Origin: Candidatus Segatella papionis
Lineage (GTDB): Bacteria > Bacteroidota > Bacteroidia > Bacteroidales > Bacteroidaceae
Direction: 5' to 3'
Assembly: GCA_002297965.1 (NCBI GenBank)
Contig: DBLF01000119.1
Span: forward strand, 1-40,952
DNA: 40,952 nt
In this document: one piece after another, positions 1-9,317 of the stretch
How the letters are laid out: every line of letters starts with the position of its first letter
Numbering within the stretch: position 1 is the first letter of the stretch
Notes under the pieces: generated by a model
The model's database searches: none
What the model was told of the DNA's origin: nothing
What the model saw: only the letters and a program-made list of their open reading frames with translations
Position numbers and translations under genes: made by a program

Positions 1-30
1 AAAATAGAATCAATTAACTTCTCGAACTCT

Positions 31-1548
31 ATGGACTCAGCCAACAAGCGCATCACGCTCAATACCTTGTATATGTATGTCCGCCAGTTCACGGTCATCG
101 TGATAGGTCTATATACCTCTAGGCTGGTATTGAGCATTTTGGGAGTTTCCGACTATGGACTCTTCACCGTGGTGGGCGGTGTGTTGGCGATGTTTACCTT
201 CCTTAGCTATTCTTTGTCGAGTGCCACGAGCCGTTTCTTCAATACGGAGATGGGAAAGAGTGAGGGCGACCTAAACGCCTCGTTCTGCATCAACCTTACG
301 CTCCATGCCGGTTTAGCGGCAATCATCTTCGTGTTGGCTGAGAGTGTCGGCTTATGGTATGTGCTCCATCACTTGAATGTAGAGCCTGGCAAGTTGGACG
401 ATGCGGTGTTTGTCTATCAAGTCAGCATTTTTACAGTCTGTCTGGGCATCGTGAACAACCCTTACCAAAGTTTGTTCGCTGCTTACGAGCGATTCGGGTT
501 CATGGCAGTGCTCGACATTGTCAATTCGCTCGTGCGCCTGGTGTGCATCTTGATGCTCACACTTTATCATGGTAGCTATTCCCTGCGCATCTATAGCCTC
601 ATCTTTGCGCTTACCACGGTCAATGCCTTCGTGATATTCCATTGGGTGGCTCATCGCAATTGGCCACACCTTATTATATATAGGTTCGTAAGAGGTTGGA
701 AACGTTACAAGGAAGTGCTGAATTTCGGCGGTTGGAACATGCTTGCCACCTTGAGCTACATGGCACGCTCGTCAGGCAGCGACTTGGTACTCAACAGCTT
801 CTTCGGAACCCGTGTGAATGGAGCGTTTGCCATCAGCAAGTCGGTGCGTCAATATACAGAGGAGTTGGCTAGCAAATTCGATGGCGTGTCGGCTCCTCAG
901 ATTATCCAGTCGTATGCCGCAGGCGACAAGGCTCGCTATTCTTATCTCGCCAACAAGATTGGCAGGGTGAACAACTTGCTTTTCGAGTTCGTGGCTTTTC
1001 CACTTTTGATGGAATTAGACTTTGTGCTCCACCTTTGGTTGGGCAAGGTTCCAGCAGGGGCTTTGGAATTCACTTATGTCAACCTCTTGGTGGGTGGTAT
1101 GTCGCTCACCGCAGGTGGTCTCAATAATGTCATCAGTGCCTCGGGTAAGATTAAGTGGTTTAAAATCAATGTGAGTTTCTTCTTCTTGATGTGTATTCCG
1201 CTGGGGTGGTGGCTATTCAGGCTGGGATATCCCGCTTACAGTATGTTGTTGCTTTTCTTTTTGGCAGATGCCATTCAGCGCATCATACAGCTTGTCTTGG
1301 CAAACCGCCTTTTGGGCTTTGCGTCCTGGAGATATGTGAAAGAGGCTTATCTACGTCCTTTTCTCATTGCTGTATTAATGATGGCTGCACTAATGTGGCG
1401 TAGGACGATAGAAATCGATTCTAGTTTGGGGCATCTTCTCGTTATCATCCTTTCGGGGGTAATGGGAGCGATTTTAATTTATACGCTTGGGCTTACATCA
1501 AGCGAACGACTTCTTTTAAAAAACAAGATCAAAATATGCGAGATATGA
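31..1548 (+). CDS. wzx: Wzx-type polysaccharide flippase
   Basis: This is a 505-residue polytopic membrane protein of the MATE/polysaccharide-transporter group. It would flip the undecaprenyl-linked repeat unit of a surface polysaccharide across the inner membrane. Hydrophobic segments run through the whole length, starting with a first helix at about residues 13-35 and ending with one at about 465-490, and the N-terminal NKRI..NTL motif is usual for Bacteroidetes Wzx proteins. Length agrees with the family (about 480-510). The ATG at 31 has no clear Shine-Dalgarno site, which is common in this phylum. The gene overlaps the next glycosyltransferase gene by 13 nt, so it belongs to the capsule operon; its promoter lies outside the window. 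Flippase identity is inferred from topology and from the Wzy and transferase neighbours; the sugar substrate cannot be read. Confidence 0.88.
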   Translation: MDSANKRITLNTLYMYVRQFTVIVIGLYTSRLVLSILGVSDYGLFTVVGGVLAMFTFLSYSLSSATSRFFNTEMGKSEGDLNASFCINLTLHAGLAAIIFVLAESVGLWYVLHHLNVEPGKLDDAVFVYQVSIFTVCLGIVNNPYQSLFAAYERFGFMAVLDIVNSLVRLVCILMLTLYHGSYSLRIYSLIFALTTVNAFVIFHWVAHRNWPHLIIYRFVRGWKRYKEVLNFGGWNMLATLSYMARSSGSDLVLNSFFGTRVNGAFAISKSVRQYTEELASKFDGVSAPQIIQSYAAGDKARYSYLANKIGRVNNLLFEFVAFPLLMELDFVLHLWLGKVPAGALEFTYVNLLVGGMSLTAGGLNNVISASGKIKWFKINVSFFFLMCIPLGWWLFRLGYPAYSMLLLFFLADAIQRIIQLVLANRLLGFASWRYVKEAYLRPFLIAVLMMAALMWRRTIEIDSSLGHLLVIILSGVMGAILIYTLGLTSSERLLLKNKIKICEI

Positions 1549-2519
1549 AAAGACTTCAGATAGTATATGTCGTAACATTCAGTGAAGACAACTATTGCTT
1601 CGAACAAGCACTGCTATCCATTTGCTCGGCGAGGATTTATCATCCCGATGCCGACATACTCGTGGTTACCGGTCCTGTATCGGGCACCCGAATCAATGGA
1701 TGGCGGAAGAGAGCCTTGGAGGAATATCACTGCCAAGTCTTAGTGGCAGACGTTCCCGAAACCTTCGATATGGTGGAACGCTCCCGTTTCTTGAAGACAA
1801 ATCTCAGGGAACTGGTAGAGGGTGACTATCTCTTTATCGACACAGATACCATCATCTGCCGACCTCTCTACGAGGTAACAGAAAATAAAGGAGATGTGTG
1901 TGCGGTGTTGGATCGTCACGTAAGATGGCACGAGAATGAGTATATCATATTTGCCGACCAACGATTCAAGCAAGCCGGATTCCACATTGCCAATGGTGAA
2001 TCCTATTTCAATAGCGGTGTGATGTATGTGAGAGATACGCCCGTGGCACACGAATTCTATCAAGAGTGGTCTGCCCTGTGGCGTACGACGCTCGATAAGG
2101 GAATCTATTTCGACCAGTTGTCGATGCATCAGGCTAATGTCAATTGCGGTCATGTCATCCGAGAGATGGATGGAAAGTGGAATTGCCAACTGGGTGGTTT
2201 GTTTCTCAACTACCTGCATAGAGCTTACATCATCCATTACTATGCCAATTCGAATAAGGATAAGCGCAAACTCTATAAGTTCAAGTATGAAGAGACTTAT
2301 TTGGAGGTGAGAAAACATCAGGGGGTGACTCCTGAATTGAAAGATGCCATTCAGCATCCTTATGAGCAGTTTTATAACAATTATATCATTCTGAACGGTT
2401 GGACTTTGGATTTATATGAATCCTGCAACCCTTGCATCAATCTATGCAATGAATCGCCCCACCGCTTTGCCATCATCAATCGTTTGGCGAGATGGCTGAG
2501 GAAAACTTACAAGAGATAA
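1536..2519 (+). CDS. GT-A type glycosyltransferase (GT8-like)
   Basis: This is a 327-residue soluble glycosyltransferase. A metal-binding DxD motif appears in FIDTDTIIC at about residues 100-108, after a Rossmann-like N-terminus (IVYVVTFSEDN, about 9-19). Downstream, the YFNSGVMYVRD segment (about 160-170) and a FDQLS segment resemble the acceptor/donor-binding layout of family 8-type enzymes. It overlaps the 3' end of the flippase gene by 13 nt, so translation is probably coupled. A second ATG lies three codons in (MRDM) and could be the real start. I infer that it adds one sugar to the lipid-linked repeat unit on the cytoplasmic side. The donor sugar is unknown, and the family assignment is by motif recall, not by alignment. 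Confidence 0.78.
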   Translation: MRDMKRLQIVYVVTFSEDNYCFEQALLSICSARIYHPDADILVVTGPVSGTRINGWRKRALEEYHCQVLVADVPETFDMVERSRFLKTNLRELVEGDYLFIDTDTIICRPLYEVTENKGDVCAVLDRHVRWHENEYIIFADQRFKQAGFHIANGESYFNSGVMYVRDTPVAHEFYQEWSALWRTTLDKGIYFDQLSMHQANVNCGHVIREMDGKWNCQLGGLFLNYLHRAYIIHYYANSNKDKRKLYKFKYEETYLEVRKHQGVTPELKDAIQHPYEQFYNNYIILNGWTLDLYESCNPCINLCNESPHRFAIINRLARWLRKTYKR

Positions 2520-2556
2520 TGTAAGAAACGATGTCTTTGAACAACTAGTGGTGCAT

Positions 2557-2564
2557 TAAGTTTG
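2557..2564 (+). promoter_or_regulatory. possible internal promoter -7 element
   Basis: TAAGTTTG fits the Bacteroidetes TAnnTTTG -7 consensus, and a TTTG lies at 2536-2539. The 17-nt spacing is shorter than the usual 19-21. The site is in the only sizeable gap (67 nt) among the first capsule genes, so it may be a secondary promoter for the next gene. Weak. Confidence 0.3.
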
Positions 2565-2586
2565 GAATGAAACAACGGAACGAACT

Positions 2587-3771
2587 ATGAAGTTGTCTTC
2601 TTTATCTAGGATAGGTCTCTCGGAAATCAAGAGTATTTTCTATATTCTTCTCAGCTATGTGTTGTCTCGCTTTGTGCATGAGGAAAATCTATGGTTGGTT
2701 TGCGAGCGTGGCACGGATGCCCGAGACAACGGGCTCTGGATGTATCACTACATCAAGCAAACCCATCCAGAAGTGAATGTGAAGTTTGTTATCACTTCCT
2801 CATCGGAAGACAGAAAACGTATCGAGCAAATCCATCATGAGTGTCATTCCGATAGCGAAATCGTGGAGACCAACAGTTTTCGCCATCACCTGCTGATGTG
2901 GAAGGCGAGGTATATGCTGAGCACTCATTTGCTGGGCTGTCTGCCTCATTTCGAGGATCATCCAGGCCTCAAGATGTGGGTTGTGAATCGCATTCCTTCC
3001 ACAAAAATGGTTTGGTTGCAGCACGGAGTCATCAAGGATGATTTGAAAATAGCCTATTATGGTAATGGCAAGATCGACTTGTTTATTTGTGGAGCGAAGC
3101 CTGAATACGATTTTGTTTGCCAAAAGTTTGGCTATCCTTCGGGAGTGGTGAAACATACAGGACTAGCACGATACGACGGACTTCATGCTCAGAAAGTCAG
3201 GAGCAATCAGATATTGCTGATGCCAACGTGGAGGCAATGGCTGGACAAAGGTAATTTTAAGACGAGCGAATACTTCAAGGTCTATCTTTCATTACTCAGC
3301 AACGAGAAGTTGCATCAACTTCTAGAGCAAAATGATAGCTGCTTGGTATTTTATCCGCATTACGAGGTGCAACCTTATATAGAGGAATTTCGTAAAAAAA
3401 TAAAGTCGCCACGTATAGTGATTGCCAACAAAAATACGTATGATGTTCAAACCTTATTGAAGGAATCTGGTTTACTGATTACAGATTACAGCAGCGTATT
3501 ATTTGATTTTGCCTACATGCGCAAGCCTATACTGTTTTATCAGTTTGACCAAGCTGATTTTTACCAGCATCATTACGAGAAGGGATATTTTGAGTATGAT
3601 ACTTTTGGTCCGATAGCCGATAATGAGAACAAGTTGGTGGAACTGTTAGAAAAGATATTGAAGTCAGGAATGATGGTGGAACCCGCTACAGCCAAGCGTA
3701 TGAATGCTTTCTTTCCATTGCATGACGCACATAATTGTGAGCGGATTTATCAAGAAATCATAAAATTATAG
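2587..3771 (+). CDS. CDP-glycerol:polyol glycerophosphotransferase family protein
   Basis: This 394-residue protein is of the TagB/TagF-type glycerophosphotransferase family (PF04464). It shows an N-terminal region with CERGTDARDNG at about residues 39-49, the conserved HGVIKDD motif near residues 147-153, LMPTWRQW at about 213-220, and the signature LITDYSSVLFDFAYMRKP at about 297-314. The last of these holds the family's conserved Asp/Ser-Ser nucleotide-phosphate site. Such enzymes move glycerol-phosphate, or a related polyol phosphate, from a CDP donor to a glycan. Here it sits between capsule glycosyltransferases, so I infer a phosphate-containing substituent or linkage in the polysaccharide. 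No CDP-glycerol synthesis gene (tagD-like) is in the window, so the donor must come from elsewhere or be different. Confidence 0.85.
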   Translation: MKLSSLSRIGLSEIKSIFYILLSYVLSRFVHEENLWLVCERGTDARDNGLWMYHYIKQTHPEVNVKFVITSSSEDRKRIEQIHHECHSDSEIVETNSFRHHLLMWKARYMLSTHLLGCLPHFEDHPGLKMWVVNRIPSTKMVWLQHGVIKDDLKIAYYGNGKIDLFICGAKPEYDFVCQKFGYPSGVVKHTGLARYDGLHAQKVRSNQILLMPTWRQWLDKGNFKTSEYFKVYLSLLSNEKLHQLLEQNDSCLVFYPHYEVQPYIEEFRKKIKSPRIVIANKNTYDVQTLLKESGLLITDYSSVLFDFAYMRKPILFYQFDQADFYQHHYEKGYFEYDTFGPIADNENKLVELLEKILKSGMMVEPATAKRMNAFFPLHDAHNCERIYQEIIKL

Positions 3772-3784
3772 GAGATAAATAATT

Positions 3785-4918
3785 GTGGGAGAAATGTTCG
3801 GAGTCACTTTAGTCTTCATTCTTCATCTGCTGCTTTGGATATACTTATGCTCCAAGTTAAAAAGCAAGGAACAGTTTTTAGCTATTCCCCCACGCAGCTA
3901 TGCCTTGCTATGCCTCTTCTTCATGTTGCTAGGTATGCTGGGCATGCAGCAGGGCGACTATGTACACTACATTGATATCCTCCAACAAATAGAGAGCCTC
4001 AAGTCTTTATATACCAATTATACAGGCTATATCTCTCATATGGAACCCCAGTATGTGTGGCTCACGCATCTGTTTCATGGTGCTTATTTTCCCTGGCGTT
4101 TTTGTGTGTTCTGCCTGCAGTATTTGATCTTGTTCTTTTTTCTGAGAAAACTGAGAGTAAATACCTATTTCATGTTCTTGCTGATTTTAATCTTGTGTAT
4201 GCATGATTTTGTTTATCAGCGAGCTTCTTGGGGCATCATCCTGTTCACTTGTGCTTTGGTCTATGCACTGCAGAGCAGAAACTATGCTTACCTGCTGTTA
4301 TGTCCCTTGGCTATCTTGGCACACAAGAGCATCATTGTACTCTTGCTTTGTTTGCCTGTGGTTTTCCTCAAATGCAATAAGAAGAATCTCTATTTGTTGT
4401 TCGGGCTATTCCTCGTTCTGATAGCGGTAATCTCATTTGTCTTCACGAATACAGCCACTCTTTCTGATTATTTTCAGCAGGGCGATTATGGTCAAGAAGC
4501 ATTGGAGCAGATGGGAAAGGCAAAATCAAATAATTTCATTGGCTGGCTGATGGGCTCGTCGGTAGGCAATGCCATCGGTTCTACACCAAGTCGCCTTGTC
4601 ATTATATTTACAGTTATAAAGCTGGCGATAGAAACAGCTTCCAATAAGATCAAGCTACCCCGGTCTATAGACGCGATGTTGCTTTACTCGTTGACGATTA
4701 TAGTATTGGCTATGGCATTTGCGTTTTCTGGCAAGGCGCATTCAGTGTACGTGAATCGAATCTTGAGTATGGCATCGTTGCCGATTGCCTTTGTGATACA
4801 TTATTTTTATGAAAACAAACTTATCGGAAAGAAATATGGCGTGATGGCATTCTCTGTTGTATCTTTTTGCTATCTTTTTCTTTTCCTTTTGGAAGTCTTT
4901 TATGCAGTGGTCTTATGA
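3785..4918 (+). CDS. EpsG-type polysaccharide polymerase (Wzy role)
   Basis: This 377-residue polytopic membrane protein has about ten hydrophobic segments and a charged central loop. The GDYVHYIDILQQ stretch (about residues 59-70) and the EPQYVWL segment (about 90-96) are typical of the EpsG family, which takes the Wzy (O-antigen polymerase) role in many capsule loci. It probably joins flipped repeat units in the periplasm. The start is uncertain. GTG at 3785 lies 10 nt after AGGAG (3770-3774), while an ATG at 3794 lies 2 nt after GGGAG; I prefer GTG. The gene begins 13 nt after the previous stop, and its TGA overlaps the next gene's ATG. No other polymerase candidate is present, which supports the role. 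Confidence 0.78.
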   Translation: MGEMFGVTLVFILHLLLWIYLCSKLKSKEQFLAIPPRSYALLCLFFMLLGMLGMQQGDYVHYIDILQQIESLKSLYTNYTGYISHMEPQYVWLTHLFHGAYFPWRFCVFCLQYLILFFFLRKLRVNTYFMFLLILILCMHDFVYQRASWGIILFTCALVYALQSRNYAYLLLCPLAILAHKSIIVLLLCLPVVFLKCNKKNLYLLFGLFLVLIAVISFVFTNTATLSDYFQQGDYGQEALEQMGKAKSNNFIGWLMGSSVGNAIGSTPSRLVIIFTVIKLAIETASNKIKLPRSIDAMLLYSLTIIVLAMAFAFSGKAHSVYVNRILSMASLPIAFVIHYFYENKLIGKKYGVMAFSVVSFCYLFLFLLEVFYAVVL

Positions 4919-5898
4919 AACTCTCCATTATCATACCCATCTACAATGTAGAGAAATACATCGAACGGACTTTGTCCAGTTGCTTAAATCAGTCAGGAAG
5001 GCATGTAGAATATGAAGTTATCGCAGTGAATGACGGCACTCCAGACGGAAGTATGGATATCGTGAGACGATACGCCTCTCAATACCACAATCTTCTCGTC
5101 ATCGAACAGAAGAACCAGGGACTAAGTGCTGCTCGTAATAAAGGACTGCGCGCCGCTTCTGGAGAATATGTTTGGTTTGTCGATTCGGATGATTGGATCT
5201 CAGCTGACGCTCTCGCGAAACTATCTTCCTATATGGATGGAAAAAATGATGAGATTGTTTTTGGTGCTACCAATGTAACAGATGATGGCGGACAGACATT
5301 GTCTGTGGTCAATTCTTTTGAGCAGCATCATCTGAAGCACTATACAGGTGTGGAATGTTGGAGACGAGGAATCCAGCAAATCAGTGCTTCTGTATTTGCC
5401 GTTTACCGGAAAGAATTTATTCTAGCTCATGGGTTGTTTTTCAAAAAAGGCTTCATCCACGAAGATGTAGAGTTTTGCCCCAAGGCCTCTTACCTCTCTA
5501 CCCAGACATTGTTCTTGGCGGATAGTCTTTACTTCGTTAGGCAAAATCCAGCGAGTTTGACCCGCTCCGTCAATCCAAAGGGATCGTATGATTATATCAA
5601 ACTGTGTTATTTTCTCAAATCATTTATGGAGAAAGAGGTGAGAGAAGCTGATGTCAAGGTCATTTTCCATCGACTTATCGCCTTGGAAATCAACGAGTCG
5701 TTCCGTCAAATCTTAAAATGCGACAAGGAAGAAATCGCTCAGTTTAATCAATTTTGCCGGTTGCATAAAAATGAAATATTTGACTCTCTTTGGAAAAGCA
5801 GACAACCCAAAAATATGTTGGAGTGGAGTATATTTCACTTTACATCCCATTTTGCCAATGTATATCAGTTTCTTGTTCAATTGAAATCTCACAAATGA
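4915..5898 (+). CDS. family 2 glycosyltransferase
   Basis: This is a classical GT2 enzyme of 327 residues. The N-terminal SIIIPIYNVEKY motif (about residues 4-15), the nucleotide-binding VNDGTPDGS segment and the VDSDDW DxD motif (about 90-95) are all visible, so a metal-dependent GT-A fold is secure. It would transfer a sugar from a nucleotide donor to the growing lipid-linked unit. I placed the start at the ATG at 4915 because it gives the canonical beginning MKLSIIIP and overlaps the polymerase stop as ATGA. The reading frame is open further upstream to 4867, but that part lies inside the polymerase gene. It ends in another ATGA overlap with the deacetylase gene. Donor and acceptor are unknown. 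Confidence 0.9.
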   Translation: MKLSIIIPIYNVEKYIERTLSSCLNQSGRHVEYEVIAVNDGTPDGSMDIVRRYASQYHNLLVIEQKNQGLSAARNKGLRAASGEYVWFVDSDDWISADALAKLSSYMDGKNDEIVFGATNVTDDGGQTLSVVNSFEQHHLKHYTGVECWRRGIQQISASVFAVYRKEFILAHGLFFKKGFIHEDVEFCPKASYLSTQTLFLADSLYFVRQNPASLTRSVNPKGSYDYIKLCYFLKSFMEKEVREADVKVIFHRLIALEINESFRQILKCDKEEIAQFNQFCRLHKNEIFDSLWKSRQPKNMLEWSIFHFTSHFANVYQFLVQLKSHK

Positions 5899-6890
5899 AA
5901 TTACATATCACGTTAGATTATGAGTTATTCTTGGATGATCGGGTGGGAACGGTAGATAATAGCCTTATCACTCCTATACATGCCTTTCACAATTTATGTA
6001 AAAATCTTGGGGTTCGGGCTACCATCTTTGTTGATGCAGCCTATCTCTATAAGTTGGATGAATTGCGACATAGATGGGCACCTTTGCAAGCCGACTACGA
6101 GAAAGTGGTAGCCAACATCCAGTGGCTGGAGTCGCAGGGGCATGACATTGAGTTGCATATACATCCCCAGTGGTACTATTCCACTTACGATGAGGCAGGT
6201 TGGCATCTCGATTGGGAACATTACAAACTTTCTTCTGCGCCCTACGAGGAATCAGAGAGATATTTTGCCAAGAGTAAGCAAATTCTAGATGAATTGATAG
6301 GACGGAAAACTCAAATATTCAGGGCAGGCGGATATTCCATCCAACAGTTTGACTACGTATCATGTTTCCAAAAACATAGCATTTTGGCAGACAGCTCTGT
6401 GTTGACCAAACGCAAGAATTTATCGGCAACTCATTATTATGATTATACAGAGGCACCCACGGATGCCTATCGTTTTACCGACGATATTCTGAGGAGTGTT
6501 GAGCATGGCGATTTTATTGAATTCCCAATTACTTGCAGCAAGTTCTCTTTACCCTATTATCTGAGGTCGAAAAAGACAAGCGCCAAGATGCGTGGTACTA
6601 GATGGGGAGACGGTGGTGCCAACAGAAAGGGATTGGTAGAAACGCTCAAGGGTAGAGTCGAAGCTTTCGCAAGATGGTCACCTTATCATCATGCTACGAT
6701 AGATTGTAACACCTTCTCTATGCTCTTGGACATTTATCAGGCAAACAGAAATAAAAACAAGCATTTTGTGATATTGGGGCATCCCAAGGGATTGTCATCA
6801 GGAAGTTTGCAAATGTTGGAGCAATTGATCTTGGCAAGCCGAGCAAATGGCGATACTTTCACCACCTTGAAAGAAATCATCAAATTATGA
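5895..6890 (+). CDS. NodB-like polysaccharide deacetylase family protein
   Basis: This 331-residue protein is of the polysaccharide deacetylase (carbohydrate esterase 4-like) fold. Three family motifs can be seen: LDYELF at about residues 6-11 (usual TFDD position), HIHPQW at about 90-95 (the metal-binding HxxHP position) and FRAGGYS at about 140-146 (the RxPxG position). The motifs are divergent, with Tyr-Glu in place of Asp-Asp, as in the clade found in capsule loci. It may N- or O-deacetylate a sugar of the repeat unit; this is inference. The start at 5895 is set by the ATGA overlap with the GT2 gene and by the family-like MKLHITLDYE beginning. The next gene overlaps its stop in the same way. 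No signal peptide is visible, so action may be on a cytoplasmic lipid-linked intermediate. Confidence 0.75.
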   Translation: MKLHITLDYELFLDDRVGTVDNSLITPIHAFHNLCKNLGVRATIFVDAAYLYKLDELRHRWAPLQADYEKVVANIQWLESQGHDIELHIHPQWYYSTYDEAGWHLDWEHYKLSSAPYEESERYFAKSKQILDELIGRKTQIFRAGGYSIQQFDYVSCFQKHSILADSSVLTKRKNLSATHYYDYTEAPTDAYRFTDDILRSVEHGDFIEFPITCSKFSLPYYLRSKKTSAKMRGTRWGDGGANRKGLVETLKGRVEAFARWSPYHHATIDCNTFSMLLDIYQANRNKNKHFVILGHPKGLSSGSLQMLEQLILASRANGDTFTTLKEIIKL

Positions 6891-7975
6891 GTAGAATAGT
6901 CTTTATATTAAATAATGTGGCGGATACCCGTTCGCACAAGCGTATCCAGGAGTTTATGTCGCATGGATATGAGGTGAAGGTATATGGTTGCCAGCGAACA
7001 GGAATAGCTCTTACCCAGAAGTATCCTTACGAGGTGACTGTATTTGGCAGTTTTGGGCAAAACCATTATCTTAAGAGATTGGGAATCTTATTGAAAGCCA
7101 TCCGTAACATCTTGCATGAATGTCGAGAAGATGACATCTATTATTGCTTCGGTATGGATAATGTCTTGGCTGTCTATTTGCAGACACGTCGTAGGTATAT
7201 TTATGAGGAAGCCGACCTGTCGCATACCTATATAGGGAAGAAGGCTATCGTCCGCTTCTTGGAATGGATAGACAAGAAAGTCATCAAGCACTCGTTATTG
7301 ACGGCCTTTACATCGGATGGCTATTTGGAATATCATTTTGGAGGAGAACATCCCAAGAATTCGGTAATGATATATAATAAACTAGCTCCTTCCATCTTGG
7401 ATGTTCCCATGACTCCCAAGCGTAAGTTAGACATAGCGGGGCTGAAGATAGGATTTGTAGGAGGAATCAGAGGAGTGACGGTGTGTAATTTTGCAAAAGT
7501 CATAGGAGAGCATTTTCCACAACATGAAGTGCATTTCTATGGATATGTCAACAAGGTGCAAGAACAGATGTTCGCCCAATTGAAGACCTATTCCAATATC
7601 TTTTTCCATGGTCCATTTACCAGTCCTGTGGATTTGCCTCGAATCTATTCGCAGATAGATATGGTTTATGCCACTTATGATGCATTTTATGAGAATGTGC
7701 GCTATGCAGAACCCAATAAACTTTATGAGGCTATCTATTTTGAAACCCCATTCATCGTGAGCAGCCATACTTTTTTAGCAGAAAAGGTGAAAAAGCTAGG
7801 TATAGGTTTTGATGTCGATGCCTTGGATGATGAGGCTATTTGTTCTTTTCTCAATGGGTTGACACCGCAAAAGATAGAGGAAAAGAAAATCAATGCAGCC
7901 CATATAGACAAGAATTATACTATTAATGAAAACTCTGCATTCTTCGAGAAATTGAAGAGCATTTTAAACGAATAA
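6887..7975 (+). CDS. GT-B (family 4-like) glycosyltransferase
   Basis: This 362-residue protein has the two-domain layout of group 1 glycosyltransferases. Its N-terminus RIVFILNNVADTRSHKRI is of the type seen in GT4 proteins of polysaccharide loci. A second Rossmann domain begins near residue 185 (LKIGFVGGIRG), and the donor-binding part includes AEPNKLYEAIYFETPFI (about 275-291), which matches the usual E-x7-E-type nucleotide-sugar site in position and character. ATGA overlap with the deacetylase gene fixes the start at 6887. I infer that it adds one sugar to the repeat unit in the cytoplasm. The specific linkage is unknown. Confidence 0.82.
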   Translation: MSRIVFILNNVADTRSHKRIQEFMSHGYEVKVYGCQRTGIALTQKYPYEVTVFGSFGQNHYLKRLGILLKAIRNILHECREDDIYYCFGMDNVLAVYLQTRRRYIYEEADLSHTYIGKKAIVRFLEWIDKKVIKHSLLTAFTSDGYLEYHFGGEHPKNSVMIYNKLAPSILDVPMTPKRKLDIAGLKIGFVGGIRGVTVCNFAKVIGEHFPQHEVHFYGYVNKVQEQMFAQLKTYSNIFFHGPFTSPVDLPRIYSQIDMVYATYDAFYENVRYAEPNKLYEAIYFETPFIVSSHTFLAEKVKKLGIGFDVDALDDEAICSFLNGLTPQKIEEKKINAAHIDKNYTINENSAFFEKLKSILNE

Positions 7976-7976
7976 T

Positions 7977-9314
7977 ATGAGTATGCCGAAACCAAAGATA
8001 GCCGTCATAGGTGCCGGAGTTTCAGGAATGACCGTAGCCCAACAGCTCAAGGAACAATATCTAGTCACGGTGTTCGAAAAAGAAAGCACACCCGGTGGTC
8101 TCTTGCGCTGCGTGCGCATTTATGGTAGCTTGTTTCATACTTGTGGTGGTCATGTCTTCAATAGCAAGCGACAAGATGTACTGGATTGGTTCTGGGGTAG
8201 ATTTAACAAAGAAGAAGAATTCCAAAAGACCGATCGCAACTCTTGTATCTTCCTCGACTTAGATGAGCAACCTTCGAAGGATGACAGCCAGCCTGATGGT
8301 GCAACCAACCTGCAACGTGTTCCCTATCCCATCGAAAATCACGTCTATTTGTTGGACAAGCAAAAGCAGAAGTCTTTTTATGCCGACCTGGACGAAATAG
8401 ACCGTGTGAAGGGGAACGATGCAAAATTTACGGATTATCAAAATTTTGGTGATTTCTTGCGTTGGCGCTTTGGCAAGATGCTATATGATTTATACTTCAA
8501 GCCCTATAATGAGAAAATCTGGAAATGTGACCTCACAACAGTTCCTATGTCATGGATGGAGGGCAAGCTCCCTATGCCGACCACTCAAGAGATGAGAGAT
8601 AACAATACTCGGCATATTGAGGAAAAAACTTTCGTGCATTCCACGTTTTGGTCGGAGAAGAATAATGGCTCACAATATATTGCCGACAGATTGGCTGAAG
8701 GATTGGACATCAGATATGGATGTGGAATAGATAGCATCCTCTATGATGGTGAAAAATGGAAGATTCTAGGAGATACATTCGACAAAGTAGTATTCTGTGG
8801 CAATATCAAGGATATGGTCAAGATGATAGCGGGTGTCGATTTATCTGATTTTATTCCTGCTGTTGAGACTTTGGGCTATCACGGCACCACTTCCGTTTTT
8901 TGCGAGATAGATGCCAATCCTTATTCGTGGATTTATTTGCCATCATCCCAATATGAATGTCATCGCATCATCTGCACGGGCAACTTCGCAACATCCAATA
9001 ATTCTTCAGCCCTTCCCAAGGGCAGGATAACAGCTACGGTGGAATTTACGGATGAAATAAGCAAGGAGAATATCCTAGAAAATCTCAGCAAGATACCTTT
9101 GCATCCGGTGTATTTGTCACATTGTTATAATCATTATACGTATCCTATCCAGAATAGCCAAACCCGCAAACTGATAAGCGACGTGAAGCAAAGACTCGCA
9201 TCTACAGGCTTCTACTTGACAGGTAGATTTGCCAATTGGGAGTATTACAATATGGATGTGGCGATGGGATGCGCCATAGATCTCTGTAAAAAAATACGAA
9301 AAGAAGAAGTTTAG
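7977..9314 (+). CDS. UDP-galactopyranose mutase-like flavoprotein
   Basis: This 445-residue FAD enzyme opens with a dinucleotide-binding motif, AVIGAGVSG (about residues 9-17), followed by FEKESTPGG (about 37-45). The FHTCGGHVFNS segment (about 58-68) and PYPIENHV (about 117-124) are close to those of UDP-galactopyranose mutases, which interconvert UDP-Galp and UDP-Galf. It is longer than usual Glf (about 370 residues) and carries an insertion after residue 85, so a related reaction is possible. If it is a mutase, a furanose sugar would be part of the capsule. It starts one base after the previous stop; a second ATG six bases in is an alternative. It is followed 3 nt later by an uncharacterised gene that may act on its product. 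Confidence 0.65.
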   Translation: MSMPKPKIAVIGAGVSGMTVAQQLKEQYLVTVFEKESTPGGLLRCVRIYGSLFHTCGGHVFNSKRQDVLDWFWGRFNKEEEFQKTDRNSCIFLDLDEQPSKDDSQPDGATNLQRVPYPIENHVYLLDKQKQKSFYADLDEIDRVKGNDAKFTDYQNFGDFLRWRFGKMLYDLYFKPYNEKIWKCDLTTVPMSWMEGKLPMPTTQEMRDNNTRHIEEKTFVHSTFWSEKNNGSQYIADRLAEGLDIRYGCGIDSILYDGEKWKILGDTFDKVVFCGNIKDMVKMIAGVDLSDFIPAVETLGYHGTTSVFCEIDANPYSWIYLPSSQYECHRIICTGNFATSNNSSALPKGRITATVEFTDEISKENILENLSKIPLHPVYLSHCYNHYTYPIQNSQTRKLISDVKQRLASTGFYLTGRFANWEYYNMDVAMGCAIDLCKKIRKEEV

Positions 9315-9317
9315 GTT

